From Lotus japonicus (taxonomy: Eukaryota; Streptophyta; Magnoliopsida; Fabales; Fabaceae): a DNA stretch of 64,000 nucleotides. Position numbers and translations under genes: made by a program. The notes under the pieces were generated by a model. That model saw nothing but the letters and a program-made list of their open reading frames with translations, did no database searches and was not told the DNA's origin. The DNA lies in contig NC_080042.1 of assembly GCF_012489685.1 (NCBI RefSeq), positions 13,158,150 through 13,222,149 on the forward strand. Reading direction: 5' to 3'. How positions within the stretch are numbered: the first letter of the stretch is position 1; every line of letters begins with the position of its first letter. Positions 1 to 12,119 of this stretch are shown one piece after another.

Positions 1-234
1 CCAATCTTTTTCCAGTACAAAGTTTTGTCGTTTGAGCATCACAGCAAAAAGTAGTTTTTCGGGACAGACTAACTTACACCGCCTTTGGGATTTTAGATAT
101 CGTTTTTCCCAAATCATAGATGTTTGTTTTGAGTTATGGAATTCTGACGCCAGAATCTCTCTTAGAATTCCTCGGTGAACGTGCTGCAAAAATCGGAATC
201 GCGAAAATTTCATTTTCCCGCGATTTCACCCGCC

Positions 235-244
235 TATAAATAGC
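235..244 (+). promoter_or_regulatory. LTR TATA box
   Basis: TATAAATAGC lies just after a GC-containing stretch (TTTCCCGCG) that is also upstream of the TATA box in the LTR at 13263. Transcription would be expected to start about 30 bases downstream. Confidence 0.6.
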
Positions 245-1711
245 GCGAAAAAGCAAAAATCTCCTCATTTCTTTCCTCAAGGGCCGCGAGTTTGAGAGAG
301 CAAGGGAGAAGAGGATTTTTCGTTAAAACTTGACTGATCTTCGTGCAGTTCGTCCCTACTTCTAGGTATTGAGGTAACTAGCATGAATCCTACCTCTGAT
401 TACTGTTTCTGTTGCGTTTCTAAAGTCGTTTCTGTGCTCACAGTTTTGAGCTTTTTGTAAAATTGTCCGATCTCCCTGATTTCTTGGTTGGGTTATGTTC
501 CTTACGTTCCCAAGAGTCTAAAACCTCTGTCAGTAATCGCCGATTGCGATTCAGTTGTCCAGGATCTGAAAAATTGATTCAAAACCCCTCTAGTCGCACA
601 TTTCGAAACTTTATTGTCGAAAAGTCATAATCTGACTTCGTGCCTTTAGGATTTGTTGTCACGGATGTCGTTAGGATCATTGCTGTCAAATTTGTTTTCC
701 GAACTGATAACTTTGAGGTTTTGAGCTTTTATTTTGGACCAAAACGCCCCTGGATAGCCGTATTTCGACCCGATTGTCCGAAAATTGTTCTGACAGTTTC
801 TTTGCCTTAGTTTTACCCTAAAACTACCTTGTGAATTGATTTGATCGAAGAAAAAGAGCCGAAGCCCTTTTTCCTTAGTGGCCGTGGGCTATTCCTTTAG
901 GGGGGGGAGTGTTTCGGTTTCGAAAACTTGTCTTTTCGTACCCGAATGTCGTATTCTGAAGCTTTAATGCTTTGTCTATCGTTTATGTATTGTATTGCGA
1001 TCGAACTAATCGATTTTGTGTGGATTCTGCTTTGTTTTTCCTCCGAGTTTCAGTTGAAGGAACTTTGGAAGTTTCAAGGCATTCCTGTGAAGGAGATTTG
1101 ATTTGCGAAGCTGGAACAGCTCGAGGTTAGGGCAACTTACATATATTAGCTATGATTGCATGATAGGCGTCGATAAATTCGACTTATGCTTTATCTGATG
1201 TTGTTTATGATGATGATTTATTGTTATGATTGTTTTCATAACTTATGATATTGATGATGTGTGGAATTGAGCGTTTTGACGCAACTTCGGAGTGGAGATT
1301 CATTGATCTGTTGATCTTTGACATTTTGGGTTGGATGAACAACCCTAGGCAAGTCCAAATGTGGGGTTTGAGACTTAGCCATTTGTTGGGATTCGTTTGA
1401 ATACTTAGACTTTCCCCGGGAAATTTCTTTTGGAGGGTTTTTGGAAAATTAGGATGATTAGAACTTCGAAAACTAGAGACTTTGGGAAATCTAGACTTTG
1501 AGGAATAAACTCATAACTTGACTAAATCAATTCGAAACGTTTTTACTGGACGAATAATTATAGGGAACTTAAAGGGGAAAAATAATTGCGAAAGGCGGGG
1601 AAAAGTCGACTTTTGTTGTGGGTTTTGGAGAGATTGGGGGAAAGCCACTGCGGTGAGCTAAAGTGACGACTGAAAGTCACCGAGTACCTTAGTACTCTTG
1701 TTATTCGAGTG

Positions 1712-1899
1712 GTGTTGTATTGACCGACGCCTACTCTGGGTTTTGGGTGTTGGAGCCGTGTTGTATTGACCGACACTTAGTGCTCTTGTAGTTTGGGCTG
1801 TGTTGTATTGACCGACACTAGACCCTTGTGTATTCTTGTTGGTGGAGTTGTGTTGTATTGACCGACACTAACTCCGAGTTGTGTTGTATTGACCGACAC
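1712..1899 (+). repeat. Five interspersed copies of a ~19 bp motif in the LTR
   Basis: The motif GTGTTGTATTGACCGACAC starts at about 1712, 1758, 1800, 1850 and 1881; the first copy ends in GACGC. Spacing is irregular (31-50 bp), so this is a clustered motif rather than a perfect minisatellite. The other LTR subfamilies in the window do not have it. Confidence 0.85.
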
Positions 1900-1992
1900 T
1901 AACTCATGGGTTTGTTGAGATTGGGTTGTGAGCTAAACACTTTCGTGGTAAGGGCGATTCGTTGTTTGGCTAACCATATTGCATCAATCGGG

Positions 1993-2147
1993 TGAATAAC
2001 GGGAATGGTTCATCATACGGTGAATAACGGGAATGGTTCACCAAGGATGAATAACGGGAATGGTTCATCCAGGATGAATAACGGGAATGGTTCATCCATA
2101 GTGAAGAACGGGAATGCTTCACTTGTGGCGAACGGGAACGCGTCACA
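1993..2147 (+). repeat. ~27 bp tandem repeat in the LTR
   Basis: Six copies with the core GAATAACGGGAATGGTTCA start at about 1993, 2021, 2048, 2075, 2102 and 2126 (periods 28, 27, 27, 27, 24). The last two are degenerate. Reading frames through it are open only because the period is near 27, so it is not taken as coding. Confidence 0.85.
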
Positions 2148-2283
2148 ATCCGGATCATATTGTGCATTTCACGCATACATTCATTCTGACTGGAATCGTG
2201 TGCTGTTTGATTTATTGAAGCATTGTTAGAGCCAATAACATGCTGGTTCCATGTTTGTGTTTGGGCGGTCGGCCTGCTGCCAG

Positions 2284-2592
2284 ATGTCGACGGTGGATTG
2301 GTTTTCTATGGTCTCTCCCTCGGGGGGGATCAGGTATGAGTTGGTGGACCGTTATGCCCCCACCGCTTGGGTGATCTGTCTTGTGGGTCATCGGGCGACG
2401 TACCGGGGAAGGGTCATGGAGGACCGGACTGACGAGCGTGGACGTCTGACGAAAGGAGCTTTACGACGCATGGAGCTGAGCTTCAACTTGCCGACTTCAG
2501 TTCGTTGTGGACTCGGTACTGGGAGGGTAGGTTTAGGCAGGCGTCATATTTTGTGTAGAGCTCTTATTCGTTTTGCTTTTGGGACAGGGTAG
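2284..2592 (+). CDS. LTR-borne ORF, C-terminally truncated homologue of 15676-16155
   Basis: I do not recognise the protein family. The first 76 codons align without gaps to the ORF at 15676 in another LTR: by eye 43 of 76 residues are identical, and 17 of those identical residues use a different codon. Conserved blocks include DWF, PSGGIRYE, HRATY, GR-x-MED and SFNLP. After codon ~76 the similarity stops and the tail is unrelated, because this LTR lacks the DNA that encodes the acidic C-terminus of the other copy. The start is the ATG matching the homologue; an ATG at 2251 is in frame upstream. It lies in the transcribed part of the LTR. Expression is unknown. Confidence 0.45.
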   Translation: MSTVDWFSMVSPSGGIRYELVDRYAPTAWVICLVGHRATYRGRVMEDRTDERGRLTKGALRRMELSFNLPTSVRCGLGTGRVGLGRRHILCRALIRFAFGTG

Positions 2593-3794
2593 GTTCCCGA
2601 CACATGACTTTTGTGTGGTTCTCTTACTGAGGGATCACAGTGAGTCAGTTGGACTATAGGGGTCTTTGCTTAGGCCATTTTAAGGCCGACTTTCTCCTAG
2701 TGGTTTGTAATTATAATTTTCTCACTTACACTTCTGGGTCTGTATATTTGCCTACGGGCACACTGCTTTGGGGTCACTGCGAGTGCGCGTGACGTGGAAG
2801 TGCAGCTGAGGCTGTACATGTTTATATTTGATGTATATTGGTTAGTTTAGTGGTTGGGCTATGTCTTTATTTTTTATTGCTTGATTTAAAAGGAATCAGA
2901 CGAAAAAAAAATTTCCTGTTTTCCGCGTAAAGTTTATTTTTGGTTACTAAAGTGACACCTGGAAATCGGGGTGTTACAATCCTCCTCCTGCCGAAGACTT
3001 TAAGAGTAAACCTTGCCATTCCAACTTTCATCGATCGAGTTTCAGTTGCTTTTTCTGTTGATCCAGGTGAGAAAGCTTACTAAGGCAACCTCTGCTTTTG
3101 TCTATCTCCCAATATAAGAAACATGTTGTTTTGCTCTTATAGTAGTACTAATGGACGTACTTTAGAACAAATTTCTAGCGAAGGTCTTGACAGTTTGGAA
3201 CTGAAAGGTTTGGTTCATTAATAATATCTAGTAGTTTCATCATGTTATTCTGCTTTTGAGCTTGTTGTACTTACCGGAGCATTTCAGTGATAAAAAAATT
3301 CAGAATAGTAAAGCAGTCGTAGTATGCTCCCTTTACTTGCTCTAGTGCTCAAGTGATAGCTGAGTGCATACTGTTTGCATCTGAATTATATATAAAAGAC
3401 TATTAAAAATAACTACTTAATTCTCAATTACAAAGAATATACATTACATCAGAACCTAATTATTATTTGTCAGTGACATAAGTGTCGAAAATAATAGTAA
3501 TGAAAATTTCGAATGGTGTGGATAAGGGTTAAAAGTCCAATCTCATAAGAAAGAAAAATCTCCATTTACATCAAAACCTCTCTCAGATTTCTCTACCTCA
3601 CTATCACCACCGTTTTTCTTATAAATTATCCACAAACACACTCAAAAATTCCACACAATACCTAACATCATATGCAAATTTTATTTTCACTGCAACCAGA
3701 GTCTGTTCTCTGGCATAAAAAAACACTTCATAAAGTAAGAAGGTATCACATTTTGAATTTAAATCATTAAAATATTTATTTCTAATTATAAAAT

Positions 3795-3918
3795 CAAATG
3801 AAACTTGCTTCCAAATCAGCAGCAATCCTTGGTGCTATTCCTGATTGTTGTCCAACTTTAACATGAATTAATATGAACTCATGCTAATTCAAATGAAACT
3901 TGCTTCCAAATCAGCAGC
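3795..3918. repeat. 29 bp direct repeat
   Basis: The same 29 bases, containing GAAACTTGCTTCCAAATCAG, occur at 3795-3823 and 3890-3918, 95 bp apart. This looks like a small local duplication. Confidence 0.8.
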
Positions 3919-4520
3919 TTCCAGCCGTATCTGCATTCTAAGTAACAGAAAATCAAGAACTCATGAAGTGAGATTGATAGACATGTTAGAGTAGGATAGA
4001 CTAAAGACCACCAAACATAATAGCAATATGTGCAACATCAATCTAGCTATGATAGTGCAAAGATAGCAATCAAATTTGCACACAGATATGAAAGCCAAAG
4101 AATGAATTGAAGCCACTTTTTGGCTATGGCCTTCCAGTGGTTTCCATAACCAATCAGATCTATTTGTAAGGGGAAACTAATCACATGCTACTAAAGAAGA
4201 TGAATGGAAGAAAACCCCTCTAGAAATTTTAGATCCATTATATTTGTTGAACGGCTAAAACAACTCTTTGCTTTATGTAGTACTGTTGTTGAAAGTACAA
4301 TAACCAAATCAAAAACATATGCTGATACTAAATTGTAATGTGATAATTACACACTCATGCAAGCAAGACTTCCAATCACACTAAAGTTTGATTAATTGAA
4401 CCATAGTAGAACAATTATTAATTATAAAATCTAATATTGCCTTCAAAAAGTGACTTTTAATATATGTAATGATGATAGATAGATGTAGAATTGATGAACT
4501 AAGTCAGTAAAACTATATAT

Positions 4521-4646
4521 GCATCACAGTAGTGCAACACCAAACACACATCTCTATCACTTATCTGGTGAATATATACATATGCATCATAGTAGTGCAA
4601 CACCAAACACACATCTCTATCTCTTATCTGGTGAATATATACATAT
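4521..4646. repeat. 63 bp tandem duplication
   Basis: Two near-identical 63 bp units start at 4521 and 4584. Each contains AGTGCAACACCAAACACACA and ends in a TA-rich stretch. Only a few substitutions separate them. Confidence 0.85.
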
Positions 4647-5754
4647 AATGGACTGAGAAAAACCTCGATGAGTACTGGTCTCACATGTTTCGTGGCTTAC
4701 TTGAAATGAGAGCAAGATAAGATCTTGAGTCATCAATCATGTTTCATTTTCAGCTAGCTGAGAATCAGAGAGTGTAGTCAGATGTATTCAATCATGCACC
4801 TCATTGTCGTTCTGTACCTACGGATAAATTCATGTCAAATGTTTCCAGGGAAGCCAAGGAAATCAATTTATTGTTAGAACATTGGTTTAGGCGTTTAGCA
4901 TATTAGAAAGGATAACACCAGTTTTAAAAGTCTAACCTCAATAGTATAGCTTGAGCGAACAAAGATAAGCAGTAAAATCTCATCCATAATATGTAGTTCT
5001 GTAGTTGTAACGGCAAGCACCAACAATAACAATTAATTTCCTCGGTGCAAGAAGCAGGCAAAAAGAAAAAATTACCAAATAAAAAAGTTGCAAGGAAAAA
5101 AATCTACAACTTCTCCTTTCTCTCCCCTCAATTCTTTCACTCCCTCAATCCACTTCACTGACAATGATTAGGTTAATCAAAACATACACAGATCAATGTT
5201 TCACCTCGTATAACATAGGACACAAATTTTAGATGCAAATTAAGAAAAACGAATAAAATAGAATCACATACAAAGGAGAATCAGAAAACATAAAAAACAA
5301 ATCAAAATATTGCAAAATTCCATATAGAATATAAAATGGACTCACCATCCATGGCTTCCAAAGAATCTCTTTTGGTGGAATATCTATAAAAAATAAAACC
5401 TGAAGAAAAGAATTTGAAATTAGCATGGCAAGTGATGAACGAAATTGACCTTGAAGTCAAACATGAGTGAATGCAAGCAAAGGAAGAAAATAATTTGAAA
5501 CCTCCATCTGCAACCTTCCCAATCAGTCCAAGGCAGCAAATCGGAGGGATGCGATTGCAAGTCGATGGCAAAGTGGTTCCGTTGAGAGATGAGACGATTT
5601 TGTGGGGGGGTTCCGTTCAGTGGAGAGATGAGATGAAAATTGCATGGAGGAAATGAATTCCATGGAGGAGATAGTGGAGGTAGGCAGAGTTTTAAGAGGG
5701 TTTTTGCTGATGGGATGTATTATTGATTTAAATCACTTATCACATATTTTATAT

Positions 5755-7610
5755 TAAGATAAAATCATGAAATAAACAACATAAATCCTAATCAAATCTA
5801 AAATTTAAAAATGTACTAAATAAATATAGATAAAAACTATCAAAATCTAGCAAATCACAATAAAAACTCATAAAATCTGGAATTAATTAAAAATCTGAAA
5901 ATTCAATAAAAATACCATAAAAAATAATTAATACTCTAAAAATAAATAATAATATAAATAACGATAAAATACAAAAATAAACAACATAAATCCTAATCAA
6001 TTCTAAAATTTAGAAATGTACTAAATAAAAATAGATAAAAACTATCAAAATCTAGCAAATCACAATAAAAACTCATAAAATCCGGAATTAATTAAAAATC
6101 CGAAAATTCAATAAAAATACCATAAAAATAATTAATACTCTAAAAATAAATAAAAAATAAATTAAGATAAAATCAAGAAATAAAAAACCTAAATCCTAAT
6201 CAAATCTAAAATTTAAAAATGTAATTTTTTATTAAGGAGAAATAAGGTAAGGAAAAATCAGGGCACATGTGGCAAGTGGGGCCAAGGAGAAAGAGCTTAC
6301 ATGTAAAATATTAGGTGAGAATTAATCTGGGAGCGACACGTCACTAACTTGGCCTGTGAGAGCGACACGTCATGCTAGAAGTTGTTATTTTCTAATATAT
6401 ATAAAATTTAAAAATGTACTAAATAAATATAGATAAAAACTATCAAAATCTAGCAAATCACAATAAAAACTCATAAAATCCGGAATTAATTAAAAATCCG
6501 AAAATTCAATAAAAATACCATAAAAAATAATTAATACTCTAAAAATAAATAATAATATAAATTAAGATAAAATACAGAAATAAACAACATAAATCCTAAT
6601 CAAATCTAAAATTTAAAAATGTACTAAATAAAAATAGATAAAAACTATCAAAATCTAGCAAATCACAATAAAAACTCATAAAATCCGGAATTAATTAAAA
6701 ATCTGAAAATTCAATAAAAATACCATAAAAATTAATTAATACTCTAAAAATAAATAAAAAATAAATTAAGAAAAAATAAAGAAATGAAAAACCTAAATCC
6801 TAATCAAATCTAAAATTTAAAAATGTATTTTTTTATTAAGGAGAAATAAGGTAAGGAAAAATCAGGGCACATGTGGCAAGTGGGGCCAAGGAGAAAGAGC
6901 TTACATGTAAAATATTAGGTGAGAATTAATCTGGGAGCGACACGTCACTAACTTGGCCTGTGAGAGCGACACGTCATGCTAGAAGTTGTTCTTTTCTAAT
7001 ATATATAAAATTTAAAAATGTACTAAATAAATATAGATAAAAACTATCAAAATCTAGCAAATCACAATAAAAACTCATAAAATCCGGAATTAATTAAAAA
7101 TCCGAAAATTCAATAAAAATACCATAAAAAATAATTAATACTCTAAAAATAAATAATAATATAAATTAAGATAAAATACAGAAATAAACAACATAAATCC
7201 TAATTAAATCTAAAATTTAAAAATGTACTAAATAAAAATAGATAAAAACTATCAAAATCTAGCAAATCACAATAAAAACTCATAAAATCCGGAATTAATT
7301 AAAAATCTGAAAATTCAATAAAAATACCATAAAAATTAATTAATACTCTAAAAATAAATAAAAAATTAATTAAGAAAAAATCAAGAAATGAAAAACCTAA
7401 ATCCTAATCAAATCTAAAATTTAAAAATGTATTTTTTTATTAAGGAGAAATAAGGTAAGGAAAAATCAGGGCACATGTCCCAAGTGGGGCCAAGGAGAAA
7501 GAGCTTACATGTAAAATATTAGGTGAGAATTAATCTGGGAGCGACACGTGAACTTGGCCTGTGAGAGCGACACGTCATGCTAGAAGTTGTTCTTTTCTAA
7601 TATATATTGA
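5755..7610. repeat. AT-rich higher-order tandem repeat (~604 bp x 3)
   Basis: A marker block (ATTTAAAAATGTA) recurs at about 5804, 6009, 6212, 6407, 6612, 6816, 7011, 7216 and 7420. The spacings are 205, 203, 195, 205, 204, 195, 205 and 204, so each ~604 bp unit holds two similar ~205 bp subunits plus a third that diverges into unique sequence. The third subunit carries two copies of GAGCGACACGTCA and ends CTAGAAGTTGTT...TCTAATATATAT. The three large units end near 6390, 6994 and 7595. Reverse-complemented, each unit end resembles a Helitron 5' end. Confidence 0.85.
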
Positions 7611-8161
7611 TTTTAGATTTATTCTATTATGAATAAAGGTCTCCAACGTCAATCTATCCTAAAGATAAATATTCAAATTTGCAAGATTGTCTGGCACACA
7701 TGTGACACAAGCTTAGCGACATCCACTTCTGATTGTTTATTGTCAGCTCATCATTTAGAAAGTTGAAGACAAATTTCAAAGCGTCAAAGATAAAGTCATA
7801 ATACAACCAGCCGCTAAGGTTTCAACGAGATCACGTGTAGATTTTATCTTTCATTGAAGCACGCTGACCAACGAGGAAAAGTTCAACATGTCAACATCAA
7901 ATTTCCAAATTGTCTTACTTCTGAGAAGTAACCAAAGTCTATTACCACCTACTAGCTGACAAGCCTCACCTTTTCGGCAAATGGACAGACTTAGAAGTAG
8001 CATGCATTTAATGCATCTACCAACCGAATATGTTTGAATCAACGAATGGATCTATCACACAACAGCCAAAACAACGGTTGAATTTCTCTCACAACGGCTA
8101 CAACAATTGCAAGCAAGTATTTAAGGCAACTCTGAAGAAAGAAGAGAAGAAGAGTTAAGAC
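7611..8161 (+). mobile_element. Left part of an old LTR-like sequence, interrupted at 8162
   Basis: This stretch ends in a TATA-like GTATTTAAGG (near 8120) followed by a purine-rich leader, and it continues across the solo LTR at 8162-10441, whose target duplication AAGAC joins it to 10442. Together with 10447-11083 it resembles the U3-R-U5 of a Ty1/copia LTR, but I cannot fix its termini and see no coding region beside it. It could instead be unrelated intergenic DNA. Confidence 0.3.
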
Positions 8162-10441
8162 TGTAACACCCCATTTTTCCCATTATTTTTTTTAAAAAAA
8201 GTTTATCAGAGTTTAAAAACATATCAAGGGATTATTACACTTCTTCACGAAAATTCATTAAAATTAACACTGGTTGTGTTTGAAAATTTATAAGTTCATA
8301 TGGTTTTCAAAGAATGAATTATTTCTGCCAATAAAATCTCTAAAGCAGCCAGATAGTCCTAAGATGCATAAAATCACTTATTTAAATAGGTTTATCTTCC
8401 ATGATATTCCAATAAAATTCATCATACTCAGAACTGAATTTCATAAGCACCTCAGCCATCAACAGTACGACATCGCCATAATTTAGAAAATTATTCAACA
8501 ACTTCCATAAGGATAGGTTATAAAATCCTCTCAACAGAAATGCAAAAGTAACGTAAAATATCTACCCAATGTTACATTACAGAGCAAGACACTTTATTTT
8601 ATTATAATAATAATAATAACATAAACTAAGACTCTCCGAAACTACTCCTCATGAGCCACATCTCTACCTTCAGTACCTGTACGATGTCGCATAGAACATC
8701 ATTCCAACAGAAGGGTAATAACTTACATTGTATAAAATATAGCATAACAAAGAGCAAGTAAACAATTCAGATCCTGATTTATAAACTCTTCACCTTTTCT
8801 TTAAAATCTGAGTGATTATAATATTTGCTCTCAAGACAGTTTCATAATTCTTATTATTGTTTAGGAAAATTATAAGCTTTAAGAAGAATAATAATTTGAC
8901 TTTACCACAACAGCAAAACAATTCACCAAACACATAAAACCACTGAAAACGTGAAACTTAGTGTGTGAGACTCCAATGTATGCATGTGGTACCAATTGTT
9001 AACCTTAGCGGTACCACCGCGTCCACTCCAGACAGTTAACCACCAATGAAGTCAACTCCAGACTTCCAGAACCACTCCAGTTCTGGGACAAGCCCCAGTT
9101 TTCCGAGGAAAACCGACACGTTGCCTCTTGACTAAATGAAGTGTATTTCGTGCAAACACTCATTAAAACATGCAATTTGAGACCACTCCAGCCCCAAATA
9201 TATAACATATTTTCTCACTAAATTCCATAACGGAAATCACACCAAAATTGCACAAAATAACACTTCAATATATTTATCAAAATCATTCACTATTCCACCG
9301 ACAAACTAGCAACATAAAATCATCAAATGTCTCACATCAATTACCAGATTCAGTTCCAGAATCAATCCCAGAAATAAGCAGAAACATAGCAAACTTGCAG
9401 ATAATTCTGGTACTAAAAGAGCAGTCCAAAAATTATGAACATTTTACCAAACATAGCCTTATACGTTAGCTTTCATATAAAATTGGTTTCACCCAATTTG
9501 GAATTCTGTAGAGAAAGTTATACTCTCTACAGCACAGGCTGTTAGGGTGTCTGCGAGCAGAAACAAAGTGAACTTGCAGATAATTCTGGTATTGAACCAG
9601 CTATCCAAAAATTATGAAAATATTACCTAATATAACCCTATGAGTTAGCTTTCATACAAAATTTGTTTCACTCAATTCAGAACTCTTTAGAGAGAGTTAT
9701 GCTCTCTACAGCATAGGCTGCTTGGGTGTCTGCGGGCAGAAACAGAGTGAACTTGCAGCTAATTTTGGTACTGAACCAACAATCTAAAAATTATGAAAAT
9801 ATTACCCAACATAACCCTATGAGTTAGCTTTCATACAAAATTGTTTTCACTCAATTTTGAATTCTGTAGAGAGAGTTATGCTCTCTACAGCACAGACTGT
9901 TAGGGTATCTGCGGGCAGAACATAACCCAATTTTCCCCAGAACCTCAATTTCGCTCAAAATCAATTTTGCTCACCACATGTTAACACTCAACCCAGTGTC
10001 TCAGTTCTTAATTTTCAAAGAAGTTGGGGGTTCCTTCATGTTAAACTCAACCTCTGTTATACTACAATTATACAAGGTAAATTCAAAACCTTACCTCTTG
10101 AAGATCAAATTCTAGGTTTTTCTTCTCTTTTCTCCCCTTCTCTCTTGCACACTTCTTTTCTTCTGCTCTGCTAACTTCTCCAATTCTCAAATTCTGATTT
10201 CTCTCTTTCTAATTCACTCCTAACCCTTAAATAGTCTTACAATGGACCTCACTCCCAACTACTCACTATAAAACCTAAAACCCTTATTTATCTATATCAC
10301 ATAATCACTTAATTATCTAATAAAATCACTTAATCACCTTATAATCTAATTAAATCACATAATTCATCAAATTGCCATATAGCATAATAATAATTAAAAT
10401 AAAATAGTAAATAACCTAATAGCGAAAAATGCGGTGTTACA
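8162..10441 (-). mobile_element. Solo LTR of a Ty3/gypsy-like element
   Basis: The 2280 bp segment starts TGTAACACCCC and ends GGTGTTACA, and is flanked by the 5 bp target duplication AAGAC (8157-8161 and 10442-10446). There is no internal region, primer site or polypurine tract, so it is a solo LTR left by recombination between two LTRs. The minus orientation is inferred from its terminus, which matches the 3' end of the chromovirus LTRs when reverse-complemented, and from a TATTTAAG box near 10230 followed by a purine-rich leader on that strand. Confidence 0.85.
9395..9925 (-). repeat. Three ~179 bp tandem copies inside the solo LTR
   Basis: The motif CTTGCAG starts copies at 9395, 9573 and 9752 (periods 178 and 179). 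Each copy contains AGTTATGCTCTCTACAGCA or a close variant and ends near CTGCGGGCAGAA. The copies differ by scattered substitutions. Confidence 0.85.
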
Positions 10442-10446
10442 AAGAC

Positions 10447-11083
10447 CGAAAGAACAAGAACACCAAGCATTCATTCCTTCATTCTTCTAAGCATTCAAAG
10501 CTCTTCAAGTTCACATCATAAATTCTTTTTGTCAAATCCTTGACCACCAAATCTGCAAGAAAAGAGAGAGAGAACCTAAATCCTTAAAGAGTTGAAGCTC
10601 TTCATTTATTTCTCTCTAAAAATCAGAACTCTTAAGTGATCTAAAGCCATATCTGTATCAAAACACTTAGAGTTCCAGTGCCATAAATTCTCTACCATCA
10701 CTCTTGTAAGAAGAGAATCTTTATAGAGCCAAACGATCTTGAAAAGATTGTAGGAGAAGTCATGGATAATACTTGTAGGAGAAGTACTGTAGAATACTTA
10801 TAGGAGAAGTCCTGGAGAATATTTGTATTGGAGAAGTCCTTGATACTTGCTAGTGAAAATCTTGGTGGTGGCCAAGTAATGGACGTAGCCCATCGCTTAA
10901 GGGTAAACCAATATAAATTTGTGTGTGATGATCGTCTGATAACTCTGTTTACATTTCCGATGCACTATACGTTTACGACAAGTTTTCAAAAACATATATT
11001 CTTTTCAAAAAACAAAGTTTTAAAATAACACAATTCAAACCCCTCCCCTCCCCTTTCTTGTGTTATTTACTTACATCTCAAAA
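10447..11083 (+). mobile_element. Right part of the old LTR-like sequence
   Basis: Continues 7611-8161 after the solo LTR. It contains four degenerate ~26 bp copies of GGAGAAGTCCTGGAGAATA (10752-10850) and a C-rich run, CCCCTCCCCTCCCC, near 11040, a layout common near the 3' end of plant copia LTRs. No terminus can be proven and no gene is present. Confidence 0.3.
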
Positions 11084-12053
11084 TGATGGCCAGGGGTGAC
11101 ATCTAGCACCTACGCACACTCGTAAAAATGTGGAGTATGAGGTGCTCCATAATTTGGCAAGTTACTTTGTGTTGTTCCTTTGTTGTCATCAATTTTGTTA
11201 AAAACAACCTGATGTCCTAGCCGATGTTGTGACATCTGCCTTGGTGAAGGCCAGGACATCCGCCCCTGCTGGCATGCAAGTGGGTCCCTTATGGTTATGT
11301 TTTATGGTATGTTTTGTGCTTACTTGAAGATCAAGTAACTGATTGTTGGGAGCCAATTGCGGGTTGTTTATTGTTGGAACAAATCTGTGATTAAAATTTT
11401 TGTTTCTATTTTATTTGTTGATCACTCATATCAGATCTTGGAAGATTCTCTACTGATATGAGTTGGATCAAAGTGTTCTTCAGCCCAAATAAACCCTAGC
11501 TGCCTCTGCTGAAGTATATATATATATATAGATAGACAAAGACCTAAAGTTTCGAAGACATCGAGAGAATTACCTTGAAGATCAAGTGTTCTTAAGAGTG
11601 TAAGTTGTTCTTTGTCTCTGTTAGTTGTGAACTAGTCTTGCTCACTGATTCTATAAAGTGAGACTGAGTTCTGTGTTGTGTTTGAGTGTCAAACAAACCT
11701 TGTGTTGATTGTTGTTACCAATCACTGTGGCAGTGATTGAGGAAAAGTGAGAGGGGCTCTCATACTTAGGCTGTGGTTCTAAGTAGAAGACCACTGGGTA
11801 GATTAGGTTAAGAACAATGAACTTGATGTGTTCATGTGTGTCTGTAATACCTAGATCTTGAGATAGTGGAATTCCTTTTCATTGGGCGAAAGCTAACCAG
11901 ACGTAGGTGTAGTTTCACCGAACTGGGTTAACAACTTTCTGTGTCTTGTTTCTTTTAGTTGTTTTTTGTGTTCATGTTTTTCAGTCATATGATGTTCTAA
12001 TCGATTGTCCCAGCATCGTGCAGGACATTTGTTCTAAGGGATCTAGAATTACA
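11084..12053 (+). mobile_element. Ty1/copia 5' LTR (left end uncertain)
   Basis: The right end is fixed by the primer binding site that follows at 12055 and by the terminal TTACA. A TATA tract (TATATATATATATAGATAG) lies near 11516. The left end is a guess: TGATGGCC at 11084 gives a 970 bp LTR, but TGATGTCC at 11211 is also possible. The partner LTR is not in the window, because the element is cut by the insertion at 12557. Confidence 0.6.
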
Positions 12054-12054
12054 A

Positions 12055-12067
12055 TTGGCATCAGAGC
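12055..12067 (+). other. Primer binding site of the copia element
   Basis: TTGGCATCAGAGC directly after the LTR matches the usual plant initiator-Met tRNA primer site with one change (TGGTATCAGAGC is standard). Confidence 0.7.
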
Positions 12068-12119
12068 AGGCACCCCTGTTCTGTGTGGGTGAGCTCCAGG
12101 GAGATATTTTCTTGATCTC

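Larger units (their letters stand above)
1..2978 (+). mobile_element. Tekay-like Ty3/gypsy LTR, 3' part (start outside window)
   Basis: The segment ends in the same LTR terminus (GGGGTGTTACA, preceded by the block ending TTACTAAAGTGAC) as the two better-preserved chromovirus LTRs at 12557-16636 and 26579-30489, and it carries the same order of landmarks: a TATA box followed by a long transcribed part. No primer binding site follows position 2978, so this is a 3' LTR or solo LTR in plus orientation whose start lies left of the window. Most of it is U5-like sequence downstream of the TATA box. It is clearly diverged from the other copies, so it belongs to a different, probably older, subfamily. 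Confidence 0.85.
2979..5754. other. Intergenic segment, no gene recognised
   Basis: AT-rich DNA between the first LTR and the tandem repeat. 2979-3070 has a short open frame ending near a GT (GATCCAGGTGAG) that could be an exon remnant, but I cannot assign it. On the minus strand, 5690-5480 and 5397-5360 resemble a 5' UTR and a small exon bounded by AG and GT, with no recognisable protein. No domain, RNA gene or transposon terminus was found in the rest. Confidence 0.5.

Noticed and set aside
1558..1776. 72 codon minus-strand ORF in the first LTR
   Set aside because: Overlaps the GTGTTGTATTGACCGACAC repeat, has no homologue in the other LTRs and no gene signals.
2979..3085. Possible host exon ending in a GT donor
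   Set aside because: The open frame is short, no matching upstream or downstream exon could be recognised, and the protein could not be assigned.
5229..5571. Minus-strand ORFs of 65 and 89 codons
   Set aside because: Hydrophobic, low-complexity translations in AT-rich DNA with no domain. At most a decayed UTR or exon.
5755..7610. CRISPR-like or regularly spaced repeat array
   Set aside because: Period of ~205/604 bp, contiguous units and no spacers; the sequence is plant DNA.
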